Shown piece after piece: positions 25,840 to 34,728 of a DNA stretch of 64,000 nucleotides. Below the pieces are notes generated by a model, which did not search any database, was not told the origin of the DNA, and worked only from the letters and a program-made list of their open reading frames with translations. A program made the position numbers and the translations under genes. Source of the DNA: Inquilinus ginsengisoli_B (GTDB lineage: Bacteria > Pseudomonadota > Alphaproteobacteria > DSM-16000 > Inquilinaceae); contig NZ_JBNDJK010000001.1 of NCBI RefSeq assembly GCF_050434925.1, positions 3,472,001 to 3,536,000 of the forward strand, in the 5' to 3' direction. The stretch's first letter is position 1. Every line of letters begins with the position of its first letter.

Positions 25840-25883
25840 CCCGACCGGGGCATGTTCCGTCCCTATAGATCAGGAGAAAACGC

Positions 25884-26771
25884 ATGTTTCTAGTATTGGG
25901 AATCACGGGAAAAGTCGGCGGCGCAACGGCAAAACATCTGCTGGCGCACGGCAAGCAGGTACGCGCGCTCGTCCGCAATCGCGAGAAGGCGCTGAGCTGG
26001 GCGAACCAGGGCGTGGAACTGGTTGACGGCGATTGGAATGATTCGGCAGCCATCGTGCAGGCGCTCGAAGGCGTCGAAGGCGTGTTTGTCATGCTGCCCC
26101 CTGTCTGGGCGCCGTCGCCCGATTACAAAGAAGCAAAGGGCGTGATCGCAAACTATGTCGAGGCGCTCACCAAGGCAGCGCCGCCGCGAGTGGTTGCGCT
26201 TTCGTCGATGGGCGCGAACCGAACCAGCGGGCACGGGGTGATCACGGCCTTGTCGCTTCTGGAGCAAGGCTTTCGCGACCTGATATCGCCAATCGCATTT
26301 GTTCGCGCAGGCGGATTCTTCGAAAATTTTCTGTTCGGCTTGCAGGTCGCGCAGGGCGGAACGTTACCGGTCTTCTACAATCCGACAAACCGGAAATCGA
26401 CCATGGTCGCGACGAGCGACATAGGCGCGGAGGTCGCAACCCTTCTGACCGGGCCAGCGTGGTCAGGGCGGCGCATCGTCGAGATTGGTTCGATGGTCAG
26501 CGCGGATGAAGTCGCGGAGCAATTGGGCGAAGTCCTGAATCTCGACGTCAAAGCCTTTGCAATCCCGCGTGCAGGGTGGGCGGAAGCGTTAGAGCAATTC
26601 GGCATCCCGAAGGGCCGCAGCGGACCTGCCGAAGAAATGTACGAGGCCGTGAATGCGGGATGGATGGACCTCGGAGCCGAGGATACGCAGCACATAGCGG
26701 GGACGACGTCCGCACGCGACGTCTTCGCAGCGGCGCAGAACGCCGCCAAGGCGCAATTCCAAGCATCATAG
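25884..26771 (+). CDS. NmrA/NAD(P)H-binding family protein
   Basis: This 295-residue Rossmann protein starts MFLVLGITGKVGGATAKHLL, with the NAD(P)-binding GxxGxxG variant GITGKVGG. The central segment VVALSSMGANRTSG and a C-terminal part AGWAEALEQFGIPKG follow. It resembles atypical SDR proteins of the NmrA type: NAD(P) sensors or quinone reductases. It follows DoxX by 44 bases with AGGAG at its start. The third codon positions are less GC-rich than those of its neighbours, suggesting recent transfer. A remnant of a related protein lies at 59598-59790, where AGWAEAL is also found. Confidence 0.9.
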   Translation: MFLVLGITGKVGGATAKHLLAHGKQVRALVRNREKALSWANQGVELVDGDWNDSAAIVQALEGVEGVFVMLPPVWAPSPDYKEAKGVIANYVEALTKAAPPRVVALSSMGANRTSGHGVITALSLLEQGFRDLISPIAFVRAGGFFENFLFGLQVAQGGTLPVFYNPTNRKSTMVATSDIGAEVATLLTGPAWSGRRIVEIGSMVSADEVAEQLGEVLNLDVKAFAIPRAGWAEALEQFGIPKGRSGPAEEMYEAVNAGWMDLGAEDTQHIAGTTSARDVFAAAQNAAKAQFQAS

Positions 26772-26779
26772 GCAATACC

Positions 26780-26834
26780 CGTCATCCCGTGTCTGCGCAG
26801 CGGCACTTCGCGCCGCAGCGTGCACGGGATGACG
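26780..26834. repeat. Palindromic repeat CGTCATCCCGTG type
   Basis: The arms CGTCATCCCGTG (26780-26791) and CACGGGATGACG (26823-26834) are perfect inverted copies, with inner imperfect pairing (GCGCAGCGGCAC / GCGCCGCAGCGTGC). Located just after the NmrA-like stop, it may also end its transcript. It resembles the small interspersed palindromes common in alphaproteobacterial genomes. Confidence 0.7.
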
Positions 26835-26977
26835 AGTCAATGTTCGATCGTTGGTATGAGTCGTTCCATATACCGACCCCTCAAGGATGCCGGGCGGAAG
26901 CAGTGTGAATTTTCAAAGCCATTGTTTTTTAAACCTCCGCGATATAGCAAGGCCCAACTTGCAAAAAAGGACGGGTC

Positions 26978-28369
26978 ATGGAGGAAGCGATCGACGGCCG
27001 GTGGGGCGAGCTGCTGACCCGGCGCTATGCCGCGACCGTCGCCACGCTGTGCCTGGGCGTGGCGCTGTACGCGCTCAACGCCTTCCTGGTCTCGACCTCG
27101 CTGCCCACCGCGGTGGTCGAGCTCGGCGGCGTCGGGCTGATCAGCTGGGCCTTCACCGTCTTCCTCGTCGCCGCCATTGTCGGCGGCGCCGCCGCGGCGA
27201 TGCTGAAGCAGCGGTTCGGCACCCGGCCGGCGCTGCTGCTGGCCGCCCTGGCCTTCCTGGCCGGCACGCTGGTCTGCGGCTTCGCCACGTCGATGCCGAT
27301 GGTGCTGGTCGGCCGCCTGGCCCAGGGCGTGGGGGAGGGGGTGATCGCCGCGGTCTGCTACGCGCTGATCCCGGAGATGTTCCCGTCGCGGCTGATCCCC
27401 AAGGTGTTCGGGGCCGAGGCGATCGTCTGGGCCGCCGCCGCCTTCGGCGGGCCGCTGCTGTCGGGCGTGCTGACCGAGACCGTGTCCTGGCGCGCCGCCT
27501 TCCTGGTCAATGTGCCGCTGATCGCGATCTTCGCCCTGCTGGTCGGCATCGTGGTGCCGGCCGAGCGGAGCCGCGGCGGCGGCGGCACGGTGCCGGTGCT
27601 GCGCCTGCTCGGCTGCGCCGCCGGCATCATGCTGGTCTCGGTCGCCGGCATCGTGCCGCAGAGCTGGCAGGCGGCGCTGTGCGTCGCCGCCGCGATGCTG
27701 GTGCTGGCGGCGGTGGTGCTGGCCGACCGGCGCAGCCGAGACCGGCTGTTCCCGTCCGACGCCTTCACCTTCCGCTCGACCGTCGGCGCCGGGCTCTGGG
27801 TGGTGCTGCTGATGCCGTTGGCCCAGGCCGCGACCACGGTCTATCTCAACATCACCATCCAGCATCTCTGGGGCTACGGCCCGACCATGGCCGGCTATGT
27901 CAGCGCGCTGATGGCGCTGTCCTGGAGCGGCTCGGCCGTGCTGGTGGCCGGCATCGTCCGGCCGGAGGGGCAGCGCCGGCTGATCCGGATCGGGCCGTTC
28001 CTGCTGGCGCTCGGCCTGCTCGGGGTGATGGCGGCGCTGGCGACGGGCCAGCCCTGGCTGCTGATGCTGTGCCAGGTGCTGATCGGCGCCGGCTTCGGCA
28101 TCTCCTGGGCCTTCCTGAGCCAGGCGGTGATGGAGGCGGCGCGGCCGGGCGAGCGCGATTCCGCCTCGGCCCTGCTGCCGACGCTGCAGTCCGGCGGCTA
28201 CGCCATCGGCGCCGCGGTCGCCGGGCTGATCGCCAACGAGGCCGGCATGGCCGCGGCGCTGGCGCCGGACGCGATCACCCACGCCGCCACCTGGGTGTTC
28301 GGCATCGCCGCGCTGCTGGGGACGCTGGGATTCCTGGCCAGCTTCGGGGTGCGGCCCGGGGGGCGGTGA
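26978..28369 (+). CDS. MFS transporter, multidrug-efflux type
   Basis: This 463-residue, about 14-segment membrane protein belongs to the major facilitator superfamily. It has ATLCLGVALYALNAFLVSTS, the motif-C-like AAFGGPLLSGVLTETVSWRA, and an intracellular loop with LKQRFGTRPALLL. The arrangement fits the DHA2 (EmrB-like) proton-driven drug exporters. It is preceded by AT-rich sequence at about 26915-26960 that is a likely promoter. No adaptor gene is adjacent. Substrate is unknown. Confidence 0.9.
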   Translation: MEEAIDGRWGELLTRRYAATVATLCLGVALYALNAFLVSTSLPTAVVELGGVGLISWAFTVFLVAAIVGGAAAAMLKQRFGTRPALLLAALAFLAGTLVCGFATSMPMVLVGRLAQGVGEGVIAAVCYALIPEMFPSRLIPKVFGAEAIVWAAAAFGGPLLSGVLTETVSWRAAFLVNVPLIAIFALLVGIVVPAERSRGGGGTVPVLRLLGCAAGIMLVSVAGIVPQSWQAALCVAAAMLVLAAVVLADRRSRDRLFPSDAFTFRSTVGAGLWVVLLMPLAQAATTVYLNITIQHLWGYGPTMAGYVSALMALSWSGSAVLVAGIVRPEGQRRLIRIGPFLLALGLLGVMAALATGQPWLLMLCQVLIGAGFGISWAFLSQAVMEAARPGERDSASALLPTLQSGGYAIGAAVAGLIANEAGMAAALAPDAITHAATWVFGIAALLGTLGFLASFGVRPGGR

Positions 28370-28391
28370 GGGGCTGCGCCACCCCTTCCAT

Positions 28392-28479
28392 CGTCATTGC
28401 GAGCGCAGCGAAGCAATCCATCGGTCAGCTCGCGCGGGACGATGGATTGCTTCGTCGGCTTCGCCTCCTCGCAATGACG
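28392..28479. repeat. Palindromic repeat CGTCATTGCGAG type
   Basis: CGTCATTGCGAGCGCAGCGA at the left is matched by an inverted copy ending CCTCGCAATGACG at the right, and AAGCAATCCATCG pairs with CGATGGATTGCTT. This 88-base near-perfect hairpin is a known class of alphaproteobacterial interspersed repeat. It lies between the MFS and LysE genes. Confidence 0.8.
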
Positions 28480-28559
28480 GTTGGGGGATGGCCGACTCGA
28501 CTCTCTACAGGCCCCACCGCTACCGTCGCTAGAGTGGCGAGCAGAACAGGAGAGCGGCG

Positions 28560-29198
28560 ATGCTGGCGAGTTCGGTCCTGGCGTTTCTCGGGGTGTCGGC
28601 GCTGGTCATCGTCACGCCCGGGCCCGACACCGCGGTCACCGTGCGCAATGCGCTGCTCGGCGGCCGCGCCGGCGGCATCTGCACCGCCCTCGGCGTCTCG
28701 GTCGGCCAGGCGATCTGGGCCTTCGCCACCAGCCTCGGCATCGTCGCCCTGCTGGTGGCGTCCGAGCCGCTGTTCCTGGCGGTGAAATATGCCGGCGCCG
28801 CCTATCTGGTCTGGCTCGGCCTGCACGCGCTGCGCGCCGCCTGGCGGCCGGGCGACAGCGGGGAGGGCGCTGCCGCCGCCAAGCCGGCCAGGCGCCTCGG
28901 CCGCGGCGCGGCGTTCCGCCAGGGGCTGGTCAGCGATCTCGGCAACCCGAAGATGGCGGTGTTCTTCGCCAGCCTGCTGCCGCAATTCGTGCCGGGGGGC
29001 CAGCCGGCCTTCACCGTCTTCCTGGCCCTCGGCCTGGTGTTCAGCCTGATGACCTTCGCCTGGCTCGCCGCCTATGCCGTCGCCGTGGCCAAGGCCGGCG
29101 ACGTGCTGCGCCGGCCGCGCATCCGCCGCGCCATCGAGGGCGTCACCGGCGTGCTTCTGGTCGGGCTCGGGCTGCGCATCGCGACGGAGCAGCGGTAG
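28560..29198 (+). CDS. LysE/RhtB-family amino acid exporter
   Basis: The 212-residue membrane protein carries the family hallmark VTPGPDTAVTVRNALLGGRA near residue 18 and YLVWLGLHALRAAW at about 80, with some six transmembrane segments. LysE/RhtB proteins export basic amino acids, homoserine lactones or related compounds. It ends 3 bases before the stop of the convergent Bug-type gene. Substrate is unknown. Confidence 0.93.
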   Translation: MLASSVLAFLGVSALVIVTPGPDTAVTVRNALLGGRAGGICTALGVSVGQAIWAFATSLGIVALLVASEPLFLAVKYAGAAYLVWLGLHALRAAWRPGDSGEGAAAAKPARRLGRGAAFRQGLVSDLGNPKMAVFFASLLPQFVPGGQPAFTVFLALGLVFSLMTFAWLAAYAVAVAKAGDVLRRPRIRRAIEGVTGVLLVGLGLRIATEQR

Positions 29199-29201
29199 CC
29201 G

Positions 29202-30185
29202 CTACTGCGCAGTTGCGCCGGAGGCTTCGACGATCGGCTTGTACTTCGCCTTCTCGGTCTTGATGTAGGCCGTGAACTCCTCCGCGGTGCTGCCGATCGG
29301 CTTGGCGCCAAGGGGCTCGACCCGGGCCTTGATCTCCGGCAGGCGCATGACCCGCTGCACCTCGGCGCTCAGCTTCTCGACGATGGCGGGCGGCGTGCCG
29401 GCCGGGGCCAGCAGGCCCTGCCAGGAGGTGATGTCGAAGCCGGGGAAGAATTCGGCCATCGCCGGCACGTCCGGCAAAGTTGGCGTGCGCTCCAGCCCGG
29501 TCACCGCCAGCGGCCGCACGGTGCCGGCGCGGGCCTGCTCCATCGCGGTCGGGATGTTGTCGAAGATCATGTCGACATGGCCGGCGACGACGTCGCCCAG
29601 CGCCTGGGCGCTGCCCTTGTAGGGCACATGGGTCATGTGCGAGCCGACATGGATCTCGAACGCCGCGGCGGCGAGATGGATCGAGGTGCCGAAGCCGGAC
29701 GAGGCGTAGCTGTGGCCGTCCGGCTCGGCCTTCAAGAGCGCGATCAGCTCCGGCACCGACTTCGCCGGGAAGGACGGGTTGACCACCAGCAGGTTCGGCA
29801 GCGTCGCGGCCAGCGAGATCGGCGCGAAATCGGCCTCGGCGTCGTAACTCAGGTCCTTGAACACCCAGGGGTTGATCGCATGGGTGCCGACCGTGCCCAT
29901 GCCCAGGGTGTAGCCGTCCGGCTCGGCCTTGGCCAGCTGCTCGGTGCCGATGCCGCCGCCGGCGCCCGGCTTGTTCTCGACCACGAAGGGCTGGCCAAAG
30001 GTCTTGCTCATCTCGTCGGCCAGCAGGCGGCCGAACAGGTCGGTGTTCCCGCCGGGGGCGAAGGGCACGATGATGGTGACCGGTCGGGTGGGCCAGGCCG
30101 CGTCCTGGGCGGAAGCGCCGCCGAGCGGCAGCAGGGCGGTGGGCAGCAGGACGGCCAGGCAGGCGCACAGCGCTGTCTTGGACAT
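29202..30185 (-). CDS. Bug-family tripartite tricarboxylate transporter substrate-binding protein
   Basis: This 327-residue periplasmic binding protein starts with a signal peptide (MSKTALCACLAVLLPTALLP). Family motifs are WPTRPVTIIVPFAPGGNTD, VVENKPGAGGGIGTEQLA, MGTVGTHAINP and a late FPGFDITSWQGLLAPAGTP. It would bind carboxylates or aromatic acids for a TctAB-type transporter, but no tctA or tctB is adjacent; such orphan Bug proteins are common. The start at 30185 follows GGGGGAT. It lies between a LysE exporter and the divergent methylenetetrahydrofolate-reductase-like gene. Confidence 0.93.
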   Translation of the reverse strand: MSKTALCACLAVLLPTALLPLGGASAQDAAWPTRPVTIIVPFAPGGNTDLFGRLLADEMSKTFGQPFVVENKPGAGGGIGTEQLAKAEPDGYTLGMGTVGTHAINPWVFKDLSYDAEADFAPISLAATLPNLLVVNPSFPAKSVPELIALLKAEPDGHSYASSGFGTSIHLAAAAFEIHVGSHMTHVPYKGSAQALGDVVAGHVDMIFDNIPTAMEQARAGTVRPLAVTGLERTPTLPDVPAMAEFFPGFDITSWQGLLAPAGTPPAIVEKLSAEVQRVMRLPEIKARVEPLGAKPIGSTAEEFTAYIKTEKAKYKPIVEASGATAQ

Positions 30186-30433
30186 GGATCCCCCTTCGAT
30201 GTTGGGCGGCCTCATGCAGGGCGCGCTTCCATGTCCAGTATGCCAAAGGACCGCCGTCCTGGCACCTGCGCGAGGGCTGTCCGAGACGCCGTGCCGGCAC
30301 ACCTTGTCGCAATCACGCCGCGGTGTCGCCTTCCGGACAGTTCCGGTCGTCGGCGATGCAGCGCCAACGCCCCGGCATCACCATTTTGTCATCCAAGCGC
30401 CGGTGATGGCGCCGTGCCCATGGAGGACGGTGA

Positions 30434-31378
30434 ATGCTGGGGTTCAATCGGTCGACCGCCAAGGTTGTTTCGCTGCCGACGCCGAAGACGGCGGTGGTCG
30501 ACCTGTTCCGCGGCCTCTCGATCGAGACCGCGCCCGGCATCGCCGCCAAGACCGCCAGCTACGGCGCGCATCTGCCGGCCGGCACCCCGGTCTATGTCAC
30601 CATGCTGCCGGGCGCCGATCTCGGCGAAATCGTGCACACCGCGGCGCGGCTGCGCGGCGAAGGCCTGGTGCCGGTGCCGCACATCGCCGCCCGCAGCCTG
30701 GAGAGCCGGGCTCAGCTCGACGACTATCTCCGCCGCCTCGCCGGCGAGGCCGGGGTCGACCAGGTGCTGGTGATTGGCGGCGGCGTGTCCACCCCGGTCG
30801 GCCCGTTCGACCGCACCATGCAGGTGCTGGAGACCGGCCTGCTGCAGCAGCACGGGATCAAGACCATCGGCGTCGCCGGCCATCCCGAGGGCAGCAAGGA
30901 CATCCCGGCCGAGGAGATCGCCCGCTCGGTCGCCGAGAAGAACGCCTATGCCCGGGCGACCGGGACCGAGCTGTACATCGCCACCCAGTTCTGCTTCGAC
31001 GCCGAGGCGATCATCGCCTGGGACCGCGAGCTGCGCCGCGCCGGCAACGAATTGCCGATCCATCTCGGCCTGGCCGGCCCGGCCAAGCTGAAGAGCCTGA
31101 TCCACTACGCCGCGATGTGCGGCGTCGGCCCGTCGATGCGGTTCCTGACCCGGCAGGCGATGAACATCGCCAAGCTGGCCTCGGTGTCGATGCCGGACCG
31201 GCTGCTGACCGAGCTGGCGGATTACCGCGCCAAGGATGCCGGCTGCGGCATCGCCCAGCTGCACCTGTTCGCCTTCGGCGGGCTGGAGCGCTCGGCCCGT
31301 TGGGTCAAGGCGATGCAGGACGGCCGCTTCACCCTCGACGGCCGCGGCGGCTTCGCCATGGACGAAGCGCTGGACTAA
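30434..31378 (+). CDS. Methylenetetrahydrofolate reductase-like protein
   Basis: This 314-residue TIM-barrel protein shows the MTHFR/MetF pattern: VYVTMLPGADLGEIVHTA, GLVPVPHIAARSL, VLVIGGGVSTPVGPF, TIGVAGHPEGSKDI and ATQFCFDAEAIIAWDREL. MetF reduces 5,10-methylene-THF to 5-methyl-THF, or runs in reverse in demethylation pathways. The canonical N-terminal SFEFFPPK start is replaced by GLSIETAPGIAAK, so this is a divergent subfamily of the kind found beside methyl-group catabolism genes. The nearby formate-THF ligase and sarcosine oxidase make a one-carbon role plausible. Confidence 0.88.
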   Translation: MLGFNRSTAKVVSLPTPKTAVVDLFRGLSIETAPGIAAKTASYGAHLPAGTPVYVTMLPGADLGEIVHTAARLRGEGLVPVPHIAARSLESRAQLDDYLRRLAGEAGVDQVLVIGGGVSTPVGPFDRTMQVLETGLLQQHGIKTIGVAGHPEGSKDIPAEEIARSVAEKNAYARATGTELYIATQFCFDAEAIIAWDRELRRAGNELPIHLGLAGPAKLKSLIHYAAMCGVGPSMRFLTRQAMNIAKLASVSMPDRLLTELADYRAKDAGCGIAQLHLFAFGGLERSARWVKAMQDGRFTLDGRGGFAMDEALD

Positions 31379-31421
31379 GCCGGCCTCTACGGTCATTTCC
31401 ATCAATAGCTGAATCAAAGAC

Positions 31422-31499
31422 TGTCATGCCCGGGCTTGACCCGGGCATCCAGAGACTGTCGACATCTTCTGGATTGCCGGGTCAAGCCCGGCAATGACA
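31422..31499. repeat. Palindromic repeat TGTCATGCCCGGGCTTG type
   Basis: TGTCATGCCCGGGCTTGACC at the left pairs with GGTCAAGCCCGGCAATGACA at the right, with internal CATCCAGA / TCTGGAT pairing, giving a 78-base hairpin. This is another class of alphaproteobacterial interspersed palindrome. It lies between the convergent MTHFR-like and ABC ATPase genes and could end both transcripts. Confidence 0.8.
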
Positions 31500-31541
31500 A
31501 TAAAGGAATTGCTCTTATCTGAGGGTTATTCTCGGTGTGCC

Positions 31542-32984
31542 CTAAGCCGGCACTGCCAGCTCCGCTCTGTCGCGGGCCGGGGCGCCGCCATCCGGTCCGG
31601 CCAGCCGGAGCACCCGCGCCGAGAGCTTCTCGGCGAGGGCGAGGTCGTGGGTGACCAGGAGCACGCCCAGGCCGGTCTCCGACACGATTTCGAGCAGGAA
31701 TTCCACCACCTCCCGCTGGCTCACCGGGTCGAGGCGCGAGGTCGCCTCGTCCGCGAACAGGAACACCGGGTCCAGCAGCAGCGCCCGCACCAGGGCGAAG
31801 CGCTGCAGCTCGCCGCCCGAGACCTGGCCCGGCAGGCGGTCGAGCAGGCTGTCCGCAAGGCGCAGCCGGGCCATCAGCCCAGCCACCCGGTCCCAGGGCT
31901 GCCGGTGCAGCCGGGCCAGGTCGCGCAGAGCCCGCCGGATCGGCTGGTGCGGCACGAAGGCGGCCGGCGGATCCTGGTACAGCTTCTGGAACCTGAGCCG
32001 CGGTTGGCCGCCCGGCCGTTCCACCGTGCCGCTGTCGGGGGCGGCGAGCCCGAGCAGGATGTTGCCGATCGTGGTCTTGCCGCAGCCGCTGGGGCCGGCG
32101 ATGGCGACGATCTCGCCCGCCCGCACCTCGATGTCGATCCCCGCGAACAGCCGGCGCGGACCGAAGGCCTTGGCGAGGCCGCGGCCGACCAGGACCGGGC
32201 CACCGGAAGGCCGCGGCGCCCGATCGGGCCAGCGCCGCGGATCGGCGGCGAGCAGCGCCCGGCTGTAGGCGTGGCCCGGCGCCCGCAGCACGGTCTCGGC
32301 CGCGCCGTGTTCGACGATCCGGCCGTCCAGCATCACGCCGACGGTGCCGCCGAGCGCCTCGGCGACCGCGACGTCATGGGTGATGGTGAGCAGCAGGCGG
32401 CCGGCCTCCACCTCCCGCTTCAGCCGCGCCACGACGCCGTCGCGCAGCTGGGCGTCGAGGCCCTTGGTCGGCTCGTCGGCGATCAGCAGCCGGCTGTCGC
32501 CGGCATGGGCGATGGCGATCGCCACGCGCTGGCCCATGCCGCCCGAGATCTGGAACGGGTAGAGCGCGCCGGCACCACCGAGCCCGACCTCCGCCAGATG
32601 CTCGCGGCCGCGCGCCTCGCTCTCCCTCCGGGGGCGGCGATGCACGAAACGGTGCACTTCCGCCACCTGGGCGCCGACCCGCATGGTCGGGTCGAGGGCG
32701 AGCCAGGGCTCCTGCGGCAGCAGCGAGATCGCGCGACCCCACAGCTTCCGGCGCTCGGCGGGCGGCAAAGCGAGCAGGTCGGCGCCGTCGAGGCGGATCG
32801 TGCCGGACGCCCGCAGCTCCGGCGGCAGCGTGCCCATGATCGCCTGGGCGACCAGGGATTTGCCGGAGCCGCTTTCGCCCAGCAGGGTCAGCGGCCGGCC
32901 GGGCTGCAGCGACAAGGAGACATCCGTGACGACGGGGCCGGCGGCCGAGGCGACGCCGAGCCCGGAGACGGAGAGGCCGGTCAT
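31542..32984 (-). CDS. Fused two-domain ATPase of a nickel/peptide-type ABC importer
   Basis: This 480-residue protein combines two ATPase domains, equivalent to DppD and DppF (or NikD and NikE). Domain 1 has Walker A GESGSGKS, signature ISGGMGQRVAIA and Walker B LLIADEPTKGLD. Domain 2 has GPSGCGKT, SGGELQRFALV and FLFADEATSRLD. Both look active. The start at 32984 overlaps the stop of the permease gene by 4 bases. It is the last gene of the operon SBP, permease, permease, ATPase. Such importers take up nickel, metal chelates, peptides or opines. Confidence 0.94.
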   Translation of the reverse strand: MTGLSVSGLGVASAAGPVVTDVSLSLQPGRPLTLLGESGSGKSLVAQAIMGTLPPELRASGTIRLDGADLLALPPAERRKLWGRAISLLPQEPWLALDPTMRVGAQVAEVHRFVHRRPRRESEARGREHLAEVGLGGAGALYPFQISGGMGQRVAIAIAHAGDSRLLIADEPTKGLDAQLRDGVVARLKREVEAGRLLLTITHDVAVAEALGGTVGVMLDGRIVEHGAAETVLRAPGHAYSRALLAADPRRWPDRAPRPSGGPVLVGRGLAKAFGPRRLFAGIDIEVRAGEIVAIAGPSGCGKTTIGNILLGLAAPDSGTVERPGGQPRLRFQKLYQDPPAAFVPHQPIRRALRDLARLHRQPWDRVAGLMARLRLADSLLDRLPGQVSGGELQRFALVRALLLDPVFLFADEATSRLDPVSQREVVEFLLEIVSETGLGVLLVTHDLALAEKLSARVLRLAGPDGGAPARDRAELAVPA

Positions 32985-33793
32985 CGGGAATTCCTCTGGG
33001 CGACGAGCTGCAGGCCGAGGACGAGCAGCACGATCAGGGCGGCGGGCAGCAGCACATGCACCGGCGCCTCGGCGTAGTAGGGCAGCAGTTCGACGATCAT
33101 GCTGCCGAGCTCCGGCGTCGGCGGCTGCAGGCCGACGCTGATCGCGCTCAGGGTCGAGATGGCGATGATCGCCGTCGCCATGGCGAAGGCCGCGAGGGTG
33201 CCGATCAGCGGGGCGATCACGGGCAGGACGTGGCGGCGCAGGATGTAGCTCGGGCCGAAGCCGAGCAGGGACGCGGCCTCGACATGCGGCTGCTTCAGGA
33301 CCGTGGCCGCGGCGGCGCGGGTGACGCGGTAGAACTCGACCCACAGCGTCAGCGCCAGGCCGAGATAGAGCGGCCCGAAATTCCCGGGTGCAAAGGCCAG
33401 CAGCAGCAGGACCAGCATCAGCCCCGGCAGCGCCAGGACGATGGTCGAGGCGAGGTCGGCCAGCCGCCCCACCCACCCGCCGCGCCAGGCGGCGGCGAGG
33501 CCGAGCAGCACGCCGGGCACGGCCGCCGTCGCCATGGTCAGGACGGCCATGCCGAAGGACAGCCGCGCGCCATGAGCCAGCCGGGCCAGCAGGCTGCGCC
33601 CGTAATGATCGGCGCCGAGCAGGTAGTCGCCGCCGGCCGGCGCCAGGCTGGCGCCGAGATCCTGCCCGGCCGGATCGGCGTCGATCAGCCAGGGCCCGAG
33701 CACGGCGAAGACCGCCAGCGCCAGCAGCAGCGTGCCGCCGACGGCGCGCGGGGTGGCGAGGCGCGGCGACGGGGAGGGGAGGATGAGGGTCAT
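32981..33793 (-). CDS. ABC importer permease, DppC/NikC type
   Basis: The 270-residue inner-membrane permease has the DppC pattern. After an N-terminal segment (LLLALAVFAVLGPWLID) comes GADHYGRSLLARLAHGARLS and then the coupling (EAA) loop around EAASLLGFGPSYILRRHVLP. It pairs with the DppB-type permease upstream, whose stop it overlaps by 4 bases, and overlaps the ATPase start by 4 bases. The chain of overlaps indicates tight stoichiometric coupling. Confidence 0.93.
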   Translation of the reverse strand: MTLILPSPSPRLATPRAVGGTLLLALAVFAVLGPWLIDADPAGQDLGASLAPAGGDYLLGADHYGRSLLARLAHGARLSFGMAVLTMATAAVPGVLLGLAAAWRGGWVGRLADLASTIVLALPGLMLVLLLLAFAPGNFGPLYLGLALTLWVEFYRVTRAAAATVLKQPHVEAASLLGFGPSYILRRHVLPVIAPLIGTLAAFAMATAIIAISTLSAISVGLQPPTPELGSMIVELLPYYAEAPVHVLLPAALIVLLVLGLQLVAQRNSR

Positions 33794-34728
33794 CGCACGG
33801 TCCTCGGGCGCGGGTCGAGCCAGGCGGTGGCGGCCTCGACCGCGGCGGTGATGGCGACGAAGATCAGGCCCATGGCCAGGGCCGTGCCCTGGACCATCGG
33901 GACGTCGCGCTCGACGATGGCGTGGACCAGGGCGTGGCCGATCCCCGGATAGGCGAAGATCGATTCGACCACGACGACGCCCTCCACCAGGTAGATCGCC
34001 TGCAGGCCGAGATAGGAGACGACGGGGATCGCCGCGTTGCGCAGGCCGTGGCGGCGCACCGCCACGGCCTCCGACAGCCCCTTGTGGCGGGCGAAGGCGA
34101 ACCAGGGCGACGCCACGGCGCCGGTGACCGCATCCCGCGTCACCCGGCTCGACACCGCGGCGAGGCCGAGGCCCAGCGTCAGGGCCGGCAGCGCGATCTC
34201 GCGCCAGGTGCCGAAGCCGGCCGGCGGCAGCCAGCCGAGCCGGATGGCGAAGACCAGCATCAGCACGAGGCCCAGCACGAAGGGCGGCAGGGCGCGCAGG
34301 GCCACCGAGCCGGCCAGCCCCAGCCGGTCGACCCAGCCCTGCGGCCGCAGGCCGGCGGCCACGCCGATCGCGGGCCCGACCAGCAGCGACAGCCCCAGCG
34401 CCGCGGCCGCGAGCCACAGCGAATAGCCGAGCTGGACCGCCAGCTCCTCGACGATCGGCGCCCCGGTGACCAGCGAGCGGCCGAGGTCGAGCCGGGCCAG
34501 GTTGGCGATCCACTCGGCGAACTGGGCCGGCCAGGGCCGGTCGAGGCCGAGCTCGGCCCGCACCTTGTCCGCCGCCTCCGCGGTCATCGCGTCGGGGCCG
34601 TAGCGGCCGGCCGCGATCCGCATCGCCGGGTCGCCCGGCAGGACGCGCATCAGGACGAAGCACAGGGCGCCGACGACCAGCGCCACCAGGCCGGCCTGGC
34701 CCAGCCGGGCGAGGAGAAGCCGTCTCAT
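33790..34728 (-). CDS. ABC importer permease, DppB/NikB type
   Basis: The 312-residue permease starts MRRLLLARLGQAGLVALVVG, carries the periplasmic loop VLPGDPAMRIAAGRYG, and has the coupling loop FARHKGLSEAVAVRRHGLRN followed by the ESIFAYPGIGHALVHAI segment typical of DppB/NikB. It starts directly against the stop of the binding-protein gene (no spacer) and overlaps the next permease. It forms the membrane channel with the DppC-type partner. Confidence 0.93.
   Translation of the reverse strand: MRRLLLARLGQAGLVALVVGALCFVLMRVLPGDPAMRIAAGRYGPDAMTAEAADKVRAELGLDRPWPAQFAEWIANLARLDLGRSLVTGAPIVEELAVQLGYSLWLAAAALGLSLLVGPAIGVAAGLRPQGWVDRLGLAGSVALRALPPFVLGLVLMLVFAIRLGWLPPAGFGTWREIALPALTLGLGLAAVSSRVTRDAVTGAVASPWFAFARHKGLSEAVAVRRHGLRNAAIPVVSYLGLQAIYLVEGVVVVESIFAYPGIGHALVHAIVERDVPMVQGTALAMGLIFVAITAAVEAATAWLDPRPRTVR

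Noticed and set aside
32981..34663. A single 560-residue permease fusion
   Set aside because: The frame upstream of 33793 is antisense-like Arg/Gly/Ala-rich sequence that overlaps the DppB-type gene; the DppC-type permease starts at 33793 with a 4-base overlap.
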